Shown here one piece after another: positions 44,820-53,771 of a stretch of 64,000 nt of DNA. The notes under the pieces were generated by a model. It had not been told where the DNA came from. It ran no database searches and saw only the letters and a list, made by a program, of their open reading frames with translations. The stretch's first letter is position 1, and each line of letters opens with the position of its first letter. Source of the stretch: Ardenticatenaceae bacterium (GTDB lineage Bacteria; Chloroflexota; Anaerolineae; Promineifilales; Promineifilaceae); the NCBI GenBank assembly GCA_020634245.1, contig JACKCC010000006.1:558001-622000 (forward strand), in the 5' to 3' direction. The position numbers were made by a program, and so were the translations under genes.

Positions 44820-45032
44820 ATGGAAAAGTTTGTTGAGAATCAAATAAAAAATTACCGGACGCAGTTGGGGTTGACCCAAAAAGAGCTGGCGGATTTGGCC
44901 GGTGTTTCCCGGCAGAGCATCATTTCGATTGAGCAGGGGAAATATGTTCCGAGCCTGCCTTTGGCTTTGAAATTTGCTCAAATCTTTAATTGCGCGACGG
45001 ATGAGTTATTCCAACTGGTGGAGGATATGTGA
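44820..45032 (+). CDS. XRE-family transcription regulator
   Basis: 70 residues from ATG 44,820. It is a single Cro/CI-type helix-turn-helix (LTQKELADLAGVSRQSIISI, EQGKYVPSLPLALKFAQIFN) of the short YozG-like kind. It starts 14 bp after the palindrome AAAGTAAAG/CTTTACTTT, its likely own operator. The next gene, for a small membrane protein, begins one base after its stop, as in XRE/membrane pairs of Gram-positive bacteria. Confidence 0.9.
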   Translation: MEKFVENQIKNYRTQLGLTQKELADLAGVSRQSIISIEQGKYVPSLPLALKFAQIFNCATDELFQLVEDM

Positions 45033-45033
45033 G

Positions 45034-45249
45034 ATGTTTTTTGGAAAATGGAAGTTAGATGAGCGGTTTTTGATGCACCGGCTTTATTCAACGCGGTTGG
45101 CGGCGGTGGTAACGGCCGTTGTCATGGCTATCTGGTTTGAATATGAGCTGCTGGTAAATGGTGTTTATCACTGGGATACACTTGCTTTCCTTATCGTTTT
45201 GGCGGTGACCAAAGTGGGGGCGTTGATCTATTATCGTTTGACCAATTAA
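45034..45249 (+). CDS. Small two-helix membrane protein
   Basis: 71 residues starting ATG 45,034, coupled to the XRE gene (stop at 45,032). Two hydrophobic helices at about 21-40 and 48-66. No domain name known; such proteins are commonly cotranscribed with short XRE regulators and may sense membrane state. The stop codon overlaps an ACGGCCGT octamer at 45,249-45,256. Confidence 0.75.
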   Translation: MFFGKWKLDERFLMHRLYSTRLAAVVTAVVMAIWFEYELLVNGVYHWDTLAFLIVLAVTKVGALIYYRLTN

Positions 45250-45266
45250 CGGCCGTTAAGAGAGAA

Positions 45267-45305
45267 GCAGGCTGGTAAATGAAGCACCAGCCTGCTCGTT
45301 TTTTA
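45267..45305 (+). terminator. Intrinsic terminator
   Basis: GCAGGCTGGT (45,267-45,276) pairs with ACCAGCCTGC (45,286-45,295), followed by TCGTTTTTT. It ends the XRE operon. Confidence 0.9.
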
Positions 45306-46616
45306 TTGATAACGTTGCAGCGCTTCAGTCAGCGCCTTTGTACCAAACTCCATTGCCGCCACTGGAATGCGTTCGTTGGCGGCGTGGATGGTGTCAATTA
45401 ATCCCGTTGGCGTGTCCATTGGCAAAAAGCCATAAGTTTGAATGCCCAGTTTGGAAAAGAAACGGCCGTCTGTTACCCCGCTTAACAGCATGGGAATAGG
45501 AATGCCATCAGGATCGGCTTCCCGCAAAATCTGGGCCAGCAAGGGGTAGAGCGCCAAGTCCGGTTCGCCTGCGCCGGGATCATATTGGGTCACTTCGAGT
45601 TCCACGTCTTTGCCAAGCAGCGCCCCCAGTTCAGCCAGCATGTCGTCAGGAGTAAAGCCGGGCAGTAAACGGCCGTCCAACTCCACTGATATTTCTGCCG
45701 GAATCACGTTGATTTTGTCGCCGCCGCGCACAATATTGGGGCTGACCGTGTTGTGCAGCAGCGGATTCAGCAATGTGCCGTCGTCTCCCAGGAAATCCAG
45801 GACGCGCCCGGTAAACGCCGGATTGAGCAGCAGGCGGAGGCCCAGCTTTGATGGCAATGGCAGTGCCGCGCCGATGGTTTCTAACATTTGCCGGGTAACG
45901 GCCGTGACATGAACCGGCAGGCGGCGGTGTTCCAGTGTAGTGAGCAGTTGGGCCAGCTTGGCCGTTGCCCCGCCGCGCCGGGGCATGGAGCCGTGCCCGG
46001 CCGGGCCGCGCATCGTCGCCCGCATACTGCAAACCTGCTTTTCGGCCACCATGATCGTGTAAAACTTTTGCCCGCCCATGCGGATGCTCACGCCGCCCCC
46101 TTCACCAATGGCATAGCGCACGCCGGCGAACATCGCCGCGTGTTCCTCCACCAGATAGCGGGCGCCATAATTACCGTCCACCTCTTCATCGGCCAATATG
46201 GCCAGGATAATGTCACCGGCCGGTTTGATGCCCGCCGCATGCAGGCGCAGAAAGGCCGTGACCATCATGGCGATGCCGCCTTTCATGTCCAGCGCGCCCC
46301 GCCCCCAAATCATCTCGTCGGCGATGATAGCCTCAAATGGGGGATGCGTCCACTGCTGTCCGGCGGTGGTGACGACATCCACGTGGCCATACAGGAGAAA
46401 CGGCGGCGCTCCGCCGCGTCCCGGCAGGCGGGCGATGAGGTTGGGACGGTTATCGTCTTTGGCCAGGATGGTTGTTTTTATACCAGCTTCTTCAATGATT
46501 TGTTTGAGGTAAGCAATAATCGCTACCTCATTTCCCGGCGGATTGGTCGTGTCAAAGCGAATCAAATTTTGTAACAGTTCAACAGGTCGTTCGTAAATTG
46601 GCGATCGGGTGGTCAT
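45303..46616 (-). CDS. M20-family metallopeptidase
   Basis: About 437 residues from ATG 46,616; the frame extends to 46,706 without a better start signal. Zinc-site motifs of M20 peptidases are present: YGHVDVV (His), GALDMKGG (Asp), ILADEEVDG (Glu-Glu) and the later His. The dimerisation domain sits around 200-310. Family members include ArgE, DapE and carboxypeptidase-like enzymes; the sequence does not decide among them. No signal peptide, so cytosolic. Confidence 0.88.
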   Translation of the reverse strand: MTTRSPIYERPVELLQNLIRFDTTNPPGNEVAIIAYLKQIIEEAGIKTTILAKDDNRPNLIARLPGRGGAPPFLLYGHVDVVTTAGQQWTHPPFEAIIADEMIWGRGALDMKGGIAMMVTAFLRLHAAGIKPAGDIILAILADEEVDGNYGARYLVEEHAAMFAGVRYAIGEGGGVSIRMGGQKFYTIMVAEKQVCSMRATMRGPAGHGSMPRRGGATAKLAQLLTTLEHRRLPVHVTAVTRQMLETIGAALPLPSKLGLRLLLNPAFTGRVLDFLGDDGTLLNPLLHNTVSPNIVRGGDKINVIPAEISVELDGRLLPGFTPDDMLAELGALLGKDVELEVTQYDPGAGEPDLALYPLLAQILREADPDGIPIPMLLSGVTDGRFFSKLGIQTYGFLPMDTPTGLIDTIHAANERIPVAAMEFGTKALTEALQRYQ

Positions 46617-46677
46617 AATTTTTGCGTAATTGGAGAGTCTCAACTTGTTTTCGAGCAGACCTTTTGTGTAACTAATT

Positions 46678-47838
46678 TTATGACTCTGGCGTGGGCGCCG
46701 GGTCAACGTTGATTAGAATTTCGGCGGACGCGTCGTTGGCGGTGACGCTCACTTTGGCCGGACCAAATACGTCGGGCGGTAATGTCACGCTGAATTCCCA
46801 ATAACCCCAGAAATCGGCAGGGGCGCTGCTTTGGCTGATGATACGGCCGTTTTCCATCATAATACTCACCGAGACCAGCTTTTCCGACGTGTTCAGGGCT
46901 GTGCCGTAAAGCAGCAATTCGCGGCCGGCGGTGATATGGCTGTCGGCCGGCGGATTGGCGATGACGACGCCTTTGGCCTGGGCATCATCTTCGGGCAAAA
47001 TATTGATGGGAATAATGGCTTCGCGGTAATCTTCGCTGCCTTCTTCACCAAAGTAGGCGATGGCACAGGCTGGGCCAGCGCTTTCTTTAGGCACAATCAC
47101 GAACCCTTGCCAGTAAAAAGCGACGGTGCTGCTGCCCAGGGCAAAACTTTGCCGCGCCAGGCGTGTCTGGCAGTTGTCTGTCCAGACGGAAATGGAGATG
47201 GCGCTGTTGGTGGGGCGGTAAACCATGCCATCGAAGAAAAGATTGAATCCGCCAACGGCCGTTTCCCCGCGCAGTGGATGGTACAAAGCCAGGTATCGGT
47301 CAGCGTTGGCCGCATCAATCACTAGATTGACCGGAACTTGATATTCAGCCAGCCGGTTACCGTCGGCATCTTGGATAACGGCCTGGACAAAGGCTGCGCC
47401 ACTGACCTGATTGGGGATCGTCAATCCGGTTTCCCAGATTTGTTCTTGTAGCGCCGCTTGCGTTTCGGCCAGGATACGGCCGTTTAGTGAGTTCAATGTG
47501 ACGGAAATAACACTATTTTCGCCCAATTGGGCCAGCCCCCGGATGATGATGTCGCTGCCCAATACCATGTCCGTTTCTTCACCTGGCGAAGTGATGGTGA
47601 CAAAGGGATTAACCGGAGTGGAGGTCGCTGTCGCCGGACGCGTGGCAGGGATGGATGTGGGTTGTGGGGTGGTAACGGCCGTTAAATCTTGCGTTGGCGG
47701 TAGAGAAGTCGCAGTGACAGTGGGCAGCTCGGCAACAGGAATTGATGTGGGTAGTGGTTCTGGTGCTGGCGAATTGCATCCTGTAGCCAACAAAATGAGC
47801 AAAAACAGTATAACAGGCTGATATTTTTGCATACTCAT
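46678..47838 (-). CDS. Lipoprotein with Ig-like domains
   Basis: 386 residues from ATG 47,838, preceded by GAGGAAAGG; a much longer upstream frame is not supported. The signal ends in LATGC (lipobox). A proline/threonine-rich linker spans about 25-80. The rest consists of beta-rich Gmad2/Ig-like units (VSVSIMMENGRIISQ, WEFSVTLPPDVFGPAKVSV). It is probably exposed on the cell surface. Function unknown. Confidence 0.75.
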   Translation of the reverse strand: MSMQKYQPVILFLLILLATGCNSPAPEPLPTSIPVAELPTVTATSLPPTQDLTAVTTPQPTSIPATRPATATSTPVNPFVTITSPGEETDMVLGSDIIIRGLAQLGENSVISVTLNSLNGRILAETQAALQEQIWETGLTIPNQVSGAAFVQAVIQDADGNRLAEYQVPVNLVIDAANADRYLALYHPLRGETAVGGFNLFFDGMVYRPTNSAISISVWTDNCQTRLARQSFALGSSTVAFYWQGFVIVPKESAGPACAIAYFGEEGSEDYREAIIPINILPEDDAQAKGVVIANPPADSHITAGRELLLYGTALNTSEKLVSVSIMMENGRIISQSSAPADFWGYWEFSVTLPPDVFGPAKVSVTANDASAEILINVDPAPTPES

Positions 47839-48044
47839 AAATCCTTTCCTCGTTCTTACTAGGTAAAAACAAGCCGAGTTTACTGAAAATATGACAAAGT
47901 GTCGATGATTGCAGGGTGAAACTGTAATTGGCTGGCTCTTCTTTCTCTGGCTGGAATGTGTAAGTTCCCTTTTAGAAACCGCTTGGCTGCTGCCTGAGCT
48001 TGTCGAAAGCAACGGCCGTTTTAATTGAACTGCCTGCGCATAGG

Positions 48045-48079
48045 CAAAAAAAGAGGGCTTCACCGCAGTGAGGCCCTCT
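48045..48079 (-). terminator. Intrinsic terminator of the S8 protease gene
   Basis: On the minus strand AGAGGGC (48,079-48,073) pairs with GCCCTCT (48,058-48,052), followed by a run of seven T (48,051-48,045). It lies 25 bp after the stop. Confidence 0.9.
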
Positions 48080-48103
48080 CTTGATACAGATTTGACGATA
48101 GAC

Positions 48104-51100
48104 TTATTGACTGATATAGATTCCGTCAACTACTTCGCCAGCAAAACCGTAGAGTGAACCGTCCCAGTACATACTGAAAGTACAGCTTGTGGTAGAACCC
48201 AGAGAACCAGGTGCGCACACAAAGATGTCGGCTCCATCTCCACTGACGCCGGTTACCGAAAATGCGCCTAATGTTGTCAGGTAAACATTACCATTTCCAT
48301 CTTGCCAGGTTCCGGTAACATCTTCAGTGCTGGATGTGCTCAAGCCCACGTCCGAGCCGTCAAAGTAGAGCGCCCAACTGCCGTTGGTCGTGCTGCCCAG
48401 ATTGGATGGCGTAAAGACAATCAAGTCTTCGTCGACGCCAGAAGCCCCGGTAACACTGTAGCTGCCGGTTGTACTGATGAGGATACGGCCGTCATCCAAT
48501 ACGTCAACCGCATCCACATCTTCACCACTGGTTGACAAACCTACATCCGAACCATCAAAGTACCACACAAACGTTCCCGATGTGTTGTCGCCCAACGAGG
48601 ACGGGATAAAGCGAACCATGTCCGAATCATCGACAGAGCCAATACCGGGTACATTGGTTCCTGCGTCAAAGCTCATTACAATAGAGCCGTCTGTCAGGAA
48701 ATCAAACGCATTGATGTCACTGGCCACGCCAACATCCGAACCATCAAACACCATAGCCCAGGCACTACTGCCCGTATCAAAACTGACGATATCTTCATCG
48801 GCAAAGCCGACACCACCGGCCGTGCCATTGGTTGAAGAGCTGACGTAAATAACATCACCTCCAGGTGCCGGCGTGGGCGTCGGCGGCACTGAAGTCGCTG
48901 TCGCCGTGGGCGGAACTGAAGTGGCCGTTGGTGGCACCGAAGTCGCAGTCGCAGTGGGTGGTATCGAAGTAGCTGTTGGCGGTACAGATGTTGCCGTTGC
49001 TGTAGGTGGCACCGGCGTATTGGTGGGGGGCACCGGCGTATTCGTTGGTGGAACGGATGTGGCTGTTGGTGCCGGGCCATTGGTGCAGATTTCAATGCTC
49101 CAGCCATCCAGCGAGCCAGCATCGCCTGATGTGTAAGCATCCTGAACTCGTAAGGTCCAGGTGCCATTGGCAGTTTGCCCATTGAAGGTACTGAGTGCGT
49201 TATTGGGGGAGAAGGTACCGTTGATTGTCGGAACTGTACCGGCGCACTGATTTTCAACAGGCGATGAAGCTGCATCATCCAGCGTTGCCAGGATGTCATC
49301 ACCGCTGCAACCATAAGTGCTGGCCGGGACGCCAGGCCGGTCAATGATGGTAACGTTCGTGCTGCCGGGGCTGCTAACAGAGAAGATCAGGTCGCCAACC
49401 CAGGCATGGGGCATATCCACGCTGACGTTAACGTCGCTGATTGTGCCGCTGGTGCCGCTGACTGAAATGCCGGAGGTGATGGAAGCGACACCATTAGGAA
49501 TGTTAATAGGCGTATCTGTGCTGCTGTAAGTGACACAAACAGGGCCGGTTGGCGTAGCCGTTGGTGTGACTGGCGTGGGGGATGGCCCTGGCGTATTGGT
49601 CGGCGGGATGGGGGTGTTGGTGGGTGTGGGCGCAACCCCGAATTGACCATCAACCACGAGAGCAAAGGGCTGCGGACCCTGGGGGACGTTCGCCCCGCTG
49701 ATGGTTACAGTCCAGGTGCCGGCTGCGGCTGACTGGACATAGACGTTTTCCACGTTGTTTACGCTGTCGGCAGTACCGCCGGTTTGTGACCAGCCGCCGC
49801 TGAAGACGTTGCCCCGGTAAATGGTGGTTCCATTAGGAGCCGTGACGACCAAATTGAGGTTATTGACCAGATTGGTTCCGGCGGCTGCGGTAGAGGGATA
49901 ATCGGTCCAGACCAGGCTGACTTTGAAGGGAAAGCCGCTGCTGGCGATGCTGTATTGGTAATTGACTGAGCCGCCAGTGCTAATGCCGGTGGTATTGTCC
50001 ACGTATTGCTGGCTGCCATCAGTGGCGGCGGCCAGGTTGATACGGCCCCAGCCTTCGTGGTTATTGGGGATGGGGTAATCGTTGTCGTTAACACCGTCGT
50101 TGTTTTCGTCAAGCAGGTCTACGGCCGTATTAATCAACGTTGCTTTTACCAAAGCGGCACTGGCGTTGTGGCTGTGGGCTTTGTTGTAATAATCGCGGAC
50201 AACGGTGGCTGCGCCGGCCGCCAGCGGGTTGGACATTGACGTGCCGCTCATATATTTGTATTGGTTGTTATAGGGGAAGCCATAGCCATCATACTGCCAG
50301 GCCCCGTTTTGTGGATTGGGTGAGCTGTCATATCCTTGCTGATACAGGTCGGAATAGCCGGAGAGAACCCAGGTGCCGGGAGCGACGACGTCTGGTTTAA
50401 TACGGCCGTCATCTGTCGGGCCACGGCTGGAGAATGCGCCCATTTGCTCGGAATTGCCTGCGCTGGGGTCGCTGGCGATAGGATTAGCCGGGTAATCGGA
50501 GGGCCAGGCTGCGCCGTAGGTAAAGATGTCATTTTGGCCACCCTGGCTGGCGCAGGTCGTGTAGCTCAGGCTGGTGTCGCAGTTCCAGTTGCCCTGCCGA
50601 TCATTCTCGCTGGCGCCAACCGTCAAGACATTTTTAGCGGTGGCCGGGGATCCCATCGAGTCATTGTCGATGATGCCATCACTGTTGGCATCGGTTCCGG
50701 CGTTACCAGCGGAAAAAGTGATGAGCATGTCGGGGTTGTTCCACATGAAGGTGTCGGTTGTAGCCGAATCAGCTGTGTAATCGCCGGCCGCATCACTACC
50801 CCAGGAATTGGAATGAACACGAGCGCCGGCATTGTACGCGGGCTGATAGAGGTTAGTCAGGTCGTCGGGAAGACCCAAGAGGTAGTATCCATCGGCATAT
50901 TGCAGGGAACAAATGCTGATCATATCGGCGAAATCTTCCACAGCCTGGAAGACCAAACGGGCTGCGGGAGCGGTGCCTTTGCCAACGCCGGAAGCATTAC
51001 CATCGCCGACAATGGATACGGCCGTGTGCGTTCCATGGCCGCTGTCAACATCTCTAGCTCCGTCATTAATGGCATTGTAACAGCCGGAAGCACTGGCTGC

Positions 51101-51889
51101 CGGGAAATCCTGGATGGTCACAATCCGGCTGGACGGAATGTCCGCAAACGGTGTGCCGGAGCCTGTGCCCAACCCGGTATCGGCAACGGCAGCGATTTGG
51201 GTTGAGCCGTCATATCCGCTGGCATTGGCGACATTCGCGCCCATGATGACGCCTGCGCCATATTCGTTGTGCTTTTCGTAGAGGACAAAGTTTTCAATCC
51301 AGGCCACGTCAGTGATGTTGGCCAGGGCATTGATTTGTGACTGGTCGGCGGCGACCACCAGAAAATTTCCATCCTGGCGAATGATTTGCGCACCAGCGGC
51401 TCCAATTGCGCTTCTAGCTGCATCGGCCGCTGCATCGGCTTCCACACGCACTTTGTACAATCGGATACCATTGCGCGTGAGATCAGGGCTTATTTTATAA
51501 GCTGGTTGGAAGATGCCAGTCCAGATCACATTGCCAATTTTGCTGACTTGCAGCAATTGGGCCGGGTTCAGCCGGACTTTGAAAGCATAATCGGGGATAT
51601 ATTCGACGATTGTACCCCCGGCGGCTTCAATTTGCGCCTTCCATGCCTCTTGAATGGGACTATTGAATTGAACGATGTAGTAGCCAGACTGTCCAGGGCC
51701 AAAGCCGTCAATTTGCAGACTTTGGGCCATGGGTAAGGATTGTTGGCTGGGAACAAAGGTGCCCACTTTGAGTTTGAGGGCAGGGGCTGGGCCACTGAAA
51801 AGCGGCGCAGGCTGGCTGGCAGCTGATCCAACGATAGTCAAAGCTATCAACAGGATGATGCCAATGTGAAAGACTGTTTTTCTACGCAT
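48104..51889 (-). CDS. Large secreted subtilisin-like protease
   Basis: 1,261 residues from ATG 51,889 behind GAGGAGGTAAG. A signal peptide (RRKTVFHIGIILLIALTIVG) is followed by an inhibitor-like propeptide. The S8 domain has Asp in AAVADTGLG, His in SGHGTHTAVS and Ser in YMSGTSMSNPLAAG. Then come a pre-peptidase beta-sandwich and a P/proprotein-convertase domain (VSVDMPHAWVGDLIFSV). A VPPTATATS-type stalk joins four imperfect repeats of about 55 residues around YFDGSDVGLS, probably beta-propeller blades or adhesive modules. It is extracellular and likely degrades proteins at the cell surface. Confidence 0.92.
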   Translation of the reverse strand: MRRKTVFHIGIILLIALTIVGSAASQPAPLFSGPAPALKLKVGTFVPSQQSLPMAQSLQIDGFGPGQSGYYIVQFNSPIQEAWKAQIEAAGGTIVEYIPDYAFKVRLNPAQLLQVSKIGNVIWTGIFQPAYKISPDLTRNGIRLYKVRVEADAAADAARSAIGAAGAQIIRQDGNFLVVAADQSQINALANITDVAWIENFVLYEKHNEYGAGVIMGANVANASGYDGSTQIAAVADTGLGTGSGTPFADIPSSRIVTIQDFPAASASGCYNAINDGARDVDSGHGTHTAVSIVGDGNASGVGKGTAPAARLVFQAVEDFADMISICSLQYADGYYLLGLPDDLTNLYQPAYNAGARVHSNSWGSDAAGDYTADSATTDTFMWNNPDMLITFSAGNAGTDANSDGIIDNDSMGSPATAKNVLTVGASENDRQGNWNCDTSLSYTTCASQGGQNDIFTYGAAWPSDYPANPIASDPSAGNSEQMGAFSSRGPTDDGRIKPDVVAPGTWVLSGYSDLYQQGYDSSPNPQNGAWQYDGYGFPYNNQYKYMSGTSMSNPLAAGAATVVRDYYNKAHSHNASAALVKATLINTAVDLLDENNDGVNDNDYPIPNNHEGWGRINLAAATDGSQQYVDNTTGISTGGSVNYQYSIASSGFPFKVSLVWTDYPSTAAAGTNLVNNLNLVVTAPNGTTIYRGNVFSGGWSQTGGTADSVNNVENVYVQSAAAGTWTVTISGANVPQGPQPFALVVDGQFGVAPTPTNTPIPPTNTPGPSPTPVTPTATPTGPVCVTYSSTDTPINIPNGVASITSGISVSGTSGTISDVNVSVDMPHAWVGDLIFSVSSPGSTNVTIIDRPGVPASTYGCSGDDILATLDDAASSPVENQCAGTVPTINGTFSPNNALSTFNGQTANGTWTLRVQDAYTSGDAGSLDGWSIEICTNGPAPTATSVPPTNTPVPPTNTPVPPTATATSVPPTATSIPPTATATSVPPTATSVPPTATATSVPPTPTPAPGGDVIYVSSSTNGTAGGVGFADEDIVSFDTGSSAWAMVFDGSDVGVASDINAFDFLTDGSIVMSFDAGTNVPGIGSVDDSDMVRFIPSSLGDNTSGTFVWYFDGSDVGLSTSGEDVDAVDVLDDGRILISTTGSYSVTGASGVDEDLIVFTPSNLGSTTNGSWALYFDGSDVGLSTSSTEDVTGTWQDGNGNVYLTTLGAFSVTGVSGDGADIFVCAPGSLGSTTSCTFSMYWDGSLYGFAGEVVDGIYISQ

Positions 51890-52227
51890 CTTACCTCCTC
51901 GCAATGCAGAAATATTTTTTTACCGCACCGGGAAACAAGTCGCCTGCCTGGTACGGCCGTTACACCCATCTAACATGACAGGTGAAAACACACACAGTTC
52001 TCAGCCCACAGCACAACACCTTCAAGGTAAGATGTTGGTGTTATTGGCTCGGTTATTTCTCTGGCAAAACTTGATGTTATTTCTGTACAAAAAGCTGATT
52101 CAGATGGTTTTACTATTGTTTCAATCTAATTGGGTAAGGCGTGAGTAACGCCCTAAAAGTGGGCGGCATTATAGGAAAGAGTGGTGACAGGGGCAATGAA
52201 TAAGAGAAAAATGTCACCGGAATGCCA
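51890..52227. other. Spacer without a recognisable gene
   Basis: The 338 bp between the S8 protease start and the phosphatase end carry an ACGGCCGT octamer at about 51,953 and no other feature that I can support. Confidence 0.5.
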
Positions 52228-52743
52228 CTAATTTTGGGTTTGGAGCCATTCTTCTAATTGTTTTTGGTGGCGTGACTCGAGTTTGGTTAACGGCCGTATC
52301 CCCGTCATCATTGCGTTAACCTCATCAAAACGCATCCCCCGATGATTCATTAGGTATGCAGCCAGCAAAGTTGCGGAACGGCCGCGCCCCTTGGCGCAGT
52401 GGACAAGGACGGTTCGTCCTTGTTGCACCTGTTCGTCAATCCAGGCCACGCCTTCGGTCAAAATTTCTGGTGGCGGTACCATGATGTCCAAGACCTTGAG
52501 TTGGATGGAGTTGATTCCGTGTTTTTCGTAAAACTGCAAATCATCTTCCCGTTCGGCGCGGATATTGACTACTGCATCAATGCCATTTGCCAGCAAGAAA
52601 TTGTAATCACGCCGGTAAGTCGGCGCGCCGCCCAGCCAGAGCTGTGGCGCAATTTCATCAAACCAGCGGTGCCCCTGAATCTTTTCATAAATGAACCGGA
52701 TTACCGGGTAAAACTTATCGAACACCCAATGGAAAACATTCAT
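52228..52743 (-). CDS. Dual-specificity protein phosphatase
   Basis: 171 residues. The P-loop VHCAKGRGRSATLLAAYLM matches HCxxGxxRS, with the general-acid Asp likely in VLDIMVPP. The N-terminal LWLGGAPTYRRDYNFLLANG segment is typical of DSP and tyrosine-phosphatase-like enzymes, such as PTPMT1 relatives that act on phospholipids. Stand-alone gene. The substrate may be a phosphoprotein or a phospholipid. Confidence 0.85.
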   Translation of the reverse strand: MNVFHWVFDKFYPVIRFIYEKIQGHRWFDEIAPQLWLGGAPTYRRDYNFLLANGIDAVVNIRAEREDDLQFYEKHGINSIQLKVLDIMVPPPEILTEGVAWIDEQVQQGRTVLVHCAKGRGRSATLLAAYLMNHRGMRFDEVNAMMTGIRPLTKLESRHQKQLEEWLQTQN

Positions 52744-52870
52744 GGGGCAAGGATAACGGTGAAGATGGCAAAAGACAAGAAAAGCCAGATGGCGCTGTTT
52801 CCTGTTTTAGCCATTCATCACAGATTTCGTTGATAAAGATCACTTTGAGTTCATTTTTATTTGCGTTACT

Positions 52871-52898
52871 ATTGCAATGTATTGTTTATTATTGCAAC
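52871..52898. promoter_or_regulatory. Paired ATTGCAA boxes before the NifX-like gene
   Basis: ATTGCAAT (52,871-52,878), itself a palindrome, and ATTGCAAC (52,891-52,898) lie 20 bp apart, about two helical turns, directly upstream of the start at 52,915. This suggests a dimeric regulator site. Confidence 0.45.
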
Positions 52899-52914
52899 GG
52901 TTAGAGAGGTGAAT

Positions 52915-53316
52915 ATGAAAATAGCCGTAATTACTGATGATGGTAAAACAATTAGCGCCCATTTTGGCCGGGCGGAAAAATGTGCCGTTATTGAAGTTGA
53001 AGATGGAAATGTTGTTGGCCGGGAACTGCGAGATAAACCGGGCCATGCCGGCGGTGAGCACGATCATGACCATGACCATGAGCACGATCACCAGGGTGGC
53101 AGCCACCATCATGGCCAGCATCGTTTTCATGAAAAGTTGGCGGTGATGGATGATTGCCAGGTGGTTTTGTGTCGCGGCATGGGTAATCCGGCTTACGAAA
53201 AACTGGTGCAGGCTGGTCTTCAACCGATTTTGACGGACATTGTGGATATAGAAACGGCCGTGCAAGCTTATCTCGCCGGAACCATCATCGACAACCCGCG
53301 CCGCCGCCATCAGTGA
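52915..53316 (+). CDS. NifX/NifB-associated domain protein with His-rich loop
   Basis: 133 residues from ATG 52,915 behind GAGAGGTG. It is the dinitrogenase iron-molybdenum-cofactor-binding (NifX/NafY) fold: MKIAVITDDGKTISAHFGRA, VVLCRGMGNPAYEKLVQAGL. A His/Asp/Glu-rich insert sits in the middle (HDHDHDHEHDHQGGSHHHG), suited to nickel or other metal binding. It is just upstream of the hyp cluster, which suggests a metal store or chaperone for hydrogenase maturation rather than nitrogen fixation. Confidence 0.85.
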   Translation: MKIAVITDDGKTISAHFGRAEKCAVIEVEDGNVVGRELRDKPGHAGGEHDHDHDHEHDHQGGSHHHGQHRFHEKLAVMDDCQVVLCRGMGNPAYEKLVQAGLQPILTDIVDIETAVQAYLAGTIIDNPRRRHQ

Positions 53317-53357
53317 CACATGGCGCAATAAAGAATGACATTTCGCACTGTGAAAAA

Positions 53358-53395
53358 GGCTTCTCTTTTGAGAAAATCAGGAGAAGCCTTTTTTA
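53358..53395 (+). terminator. Intrinsic terminator
   Basis: GGCTTCTC (53,358-53,365) pairs with GAGAAGCC (53,381-53,388), followed by seven T. It separates the NifX-like gene from hypA, so these are separate units or partial read-through occurs. Confidence 0.85.
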
Positions 53396-53408
53396 TTAGG
53401 CAAAATCT

Positions 53409-53771
53409 ATGCACGAACTCCCTATAACCGAAAGCATTCTCGAAATTGCAGTCCGTCACGGCGAACAGGCCAACGCCGCTCGTGTTACCGATCTATACCT
53501 CGTTATCGGGCAGCTTTCGTCAATCGTCGATGATTCCATCCAATTTTACTGGGACATCATCAGCCGTGATACCATTTGCGAAGGTGCGACTTTGCATTTT
53601 GAACGAGTCCCGGCGCAGCTTTTGTGCCTGGACTGTGGCCACAGTTATGGCTTTGATTATGAACTGTCTGCCTGCCCGATTTGTGACAGCACCCACATTA
53701 AAGTAGCCGCCGGTGAAGAATTTCAACTGCAAAGCATCGAAATTGAAACAAACAAGGAGATCGAACCATGA
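53409..53771 (+). CDS. hypA: Hydrogenase nickel incorporation protein HypA
   Basis: 120 residues beginning MHELPITESILEIA; the His2 that binds nickel is present. The zinc site has CLDCGHSYG and CPICDSTH. HypA works with HypB to place nickel in [NiFe]-hydrogenase. Its stop overlaps the hypB start (ATGA). First gene of the maturation cluster; no hydrogenase structural genes are in the window. Confidence 0.93.
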   Translation: MHELPITESILEIAVRHGEQANAARVTDLYLVIGQLSSIVDDSIQFYWDIISRDTICEGATLHFERVPAQLLCLDCGHSYGFDYELSACPICDSTHIKVAAGEEFQLQSIEIETNKEIEP

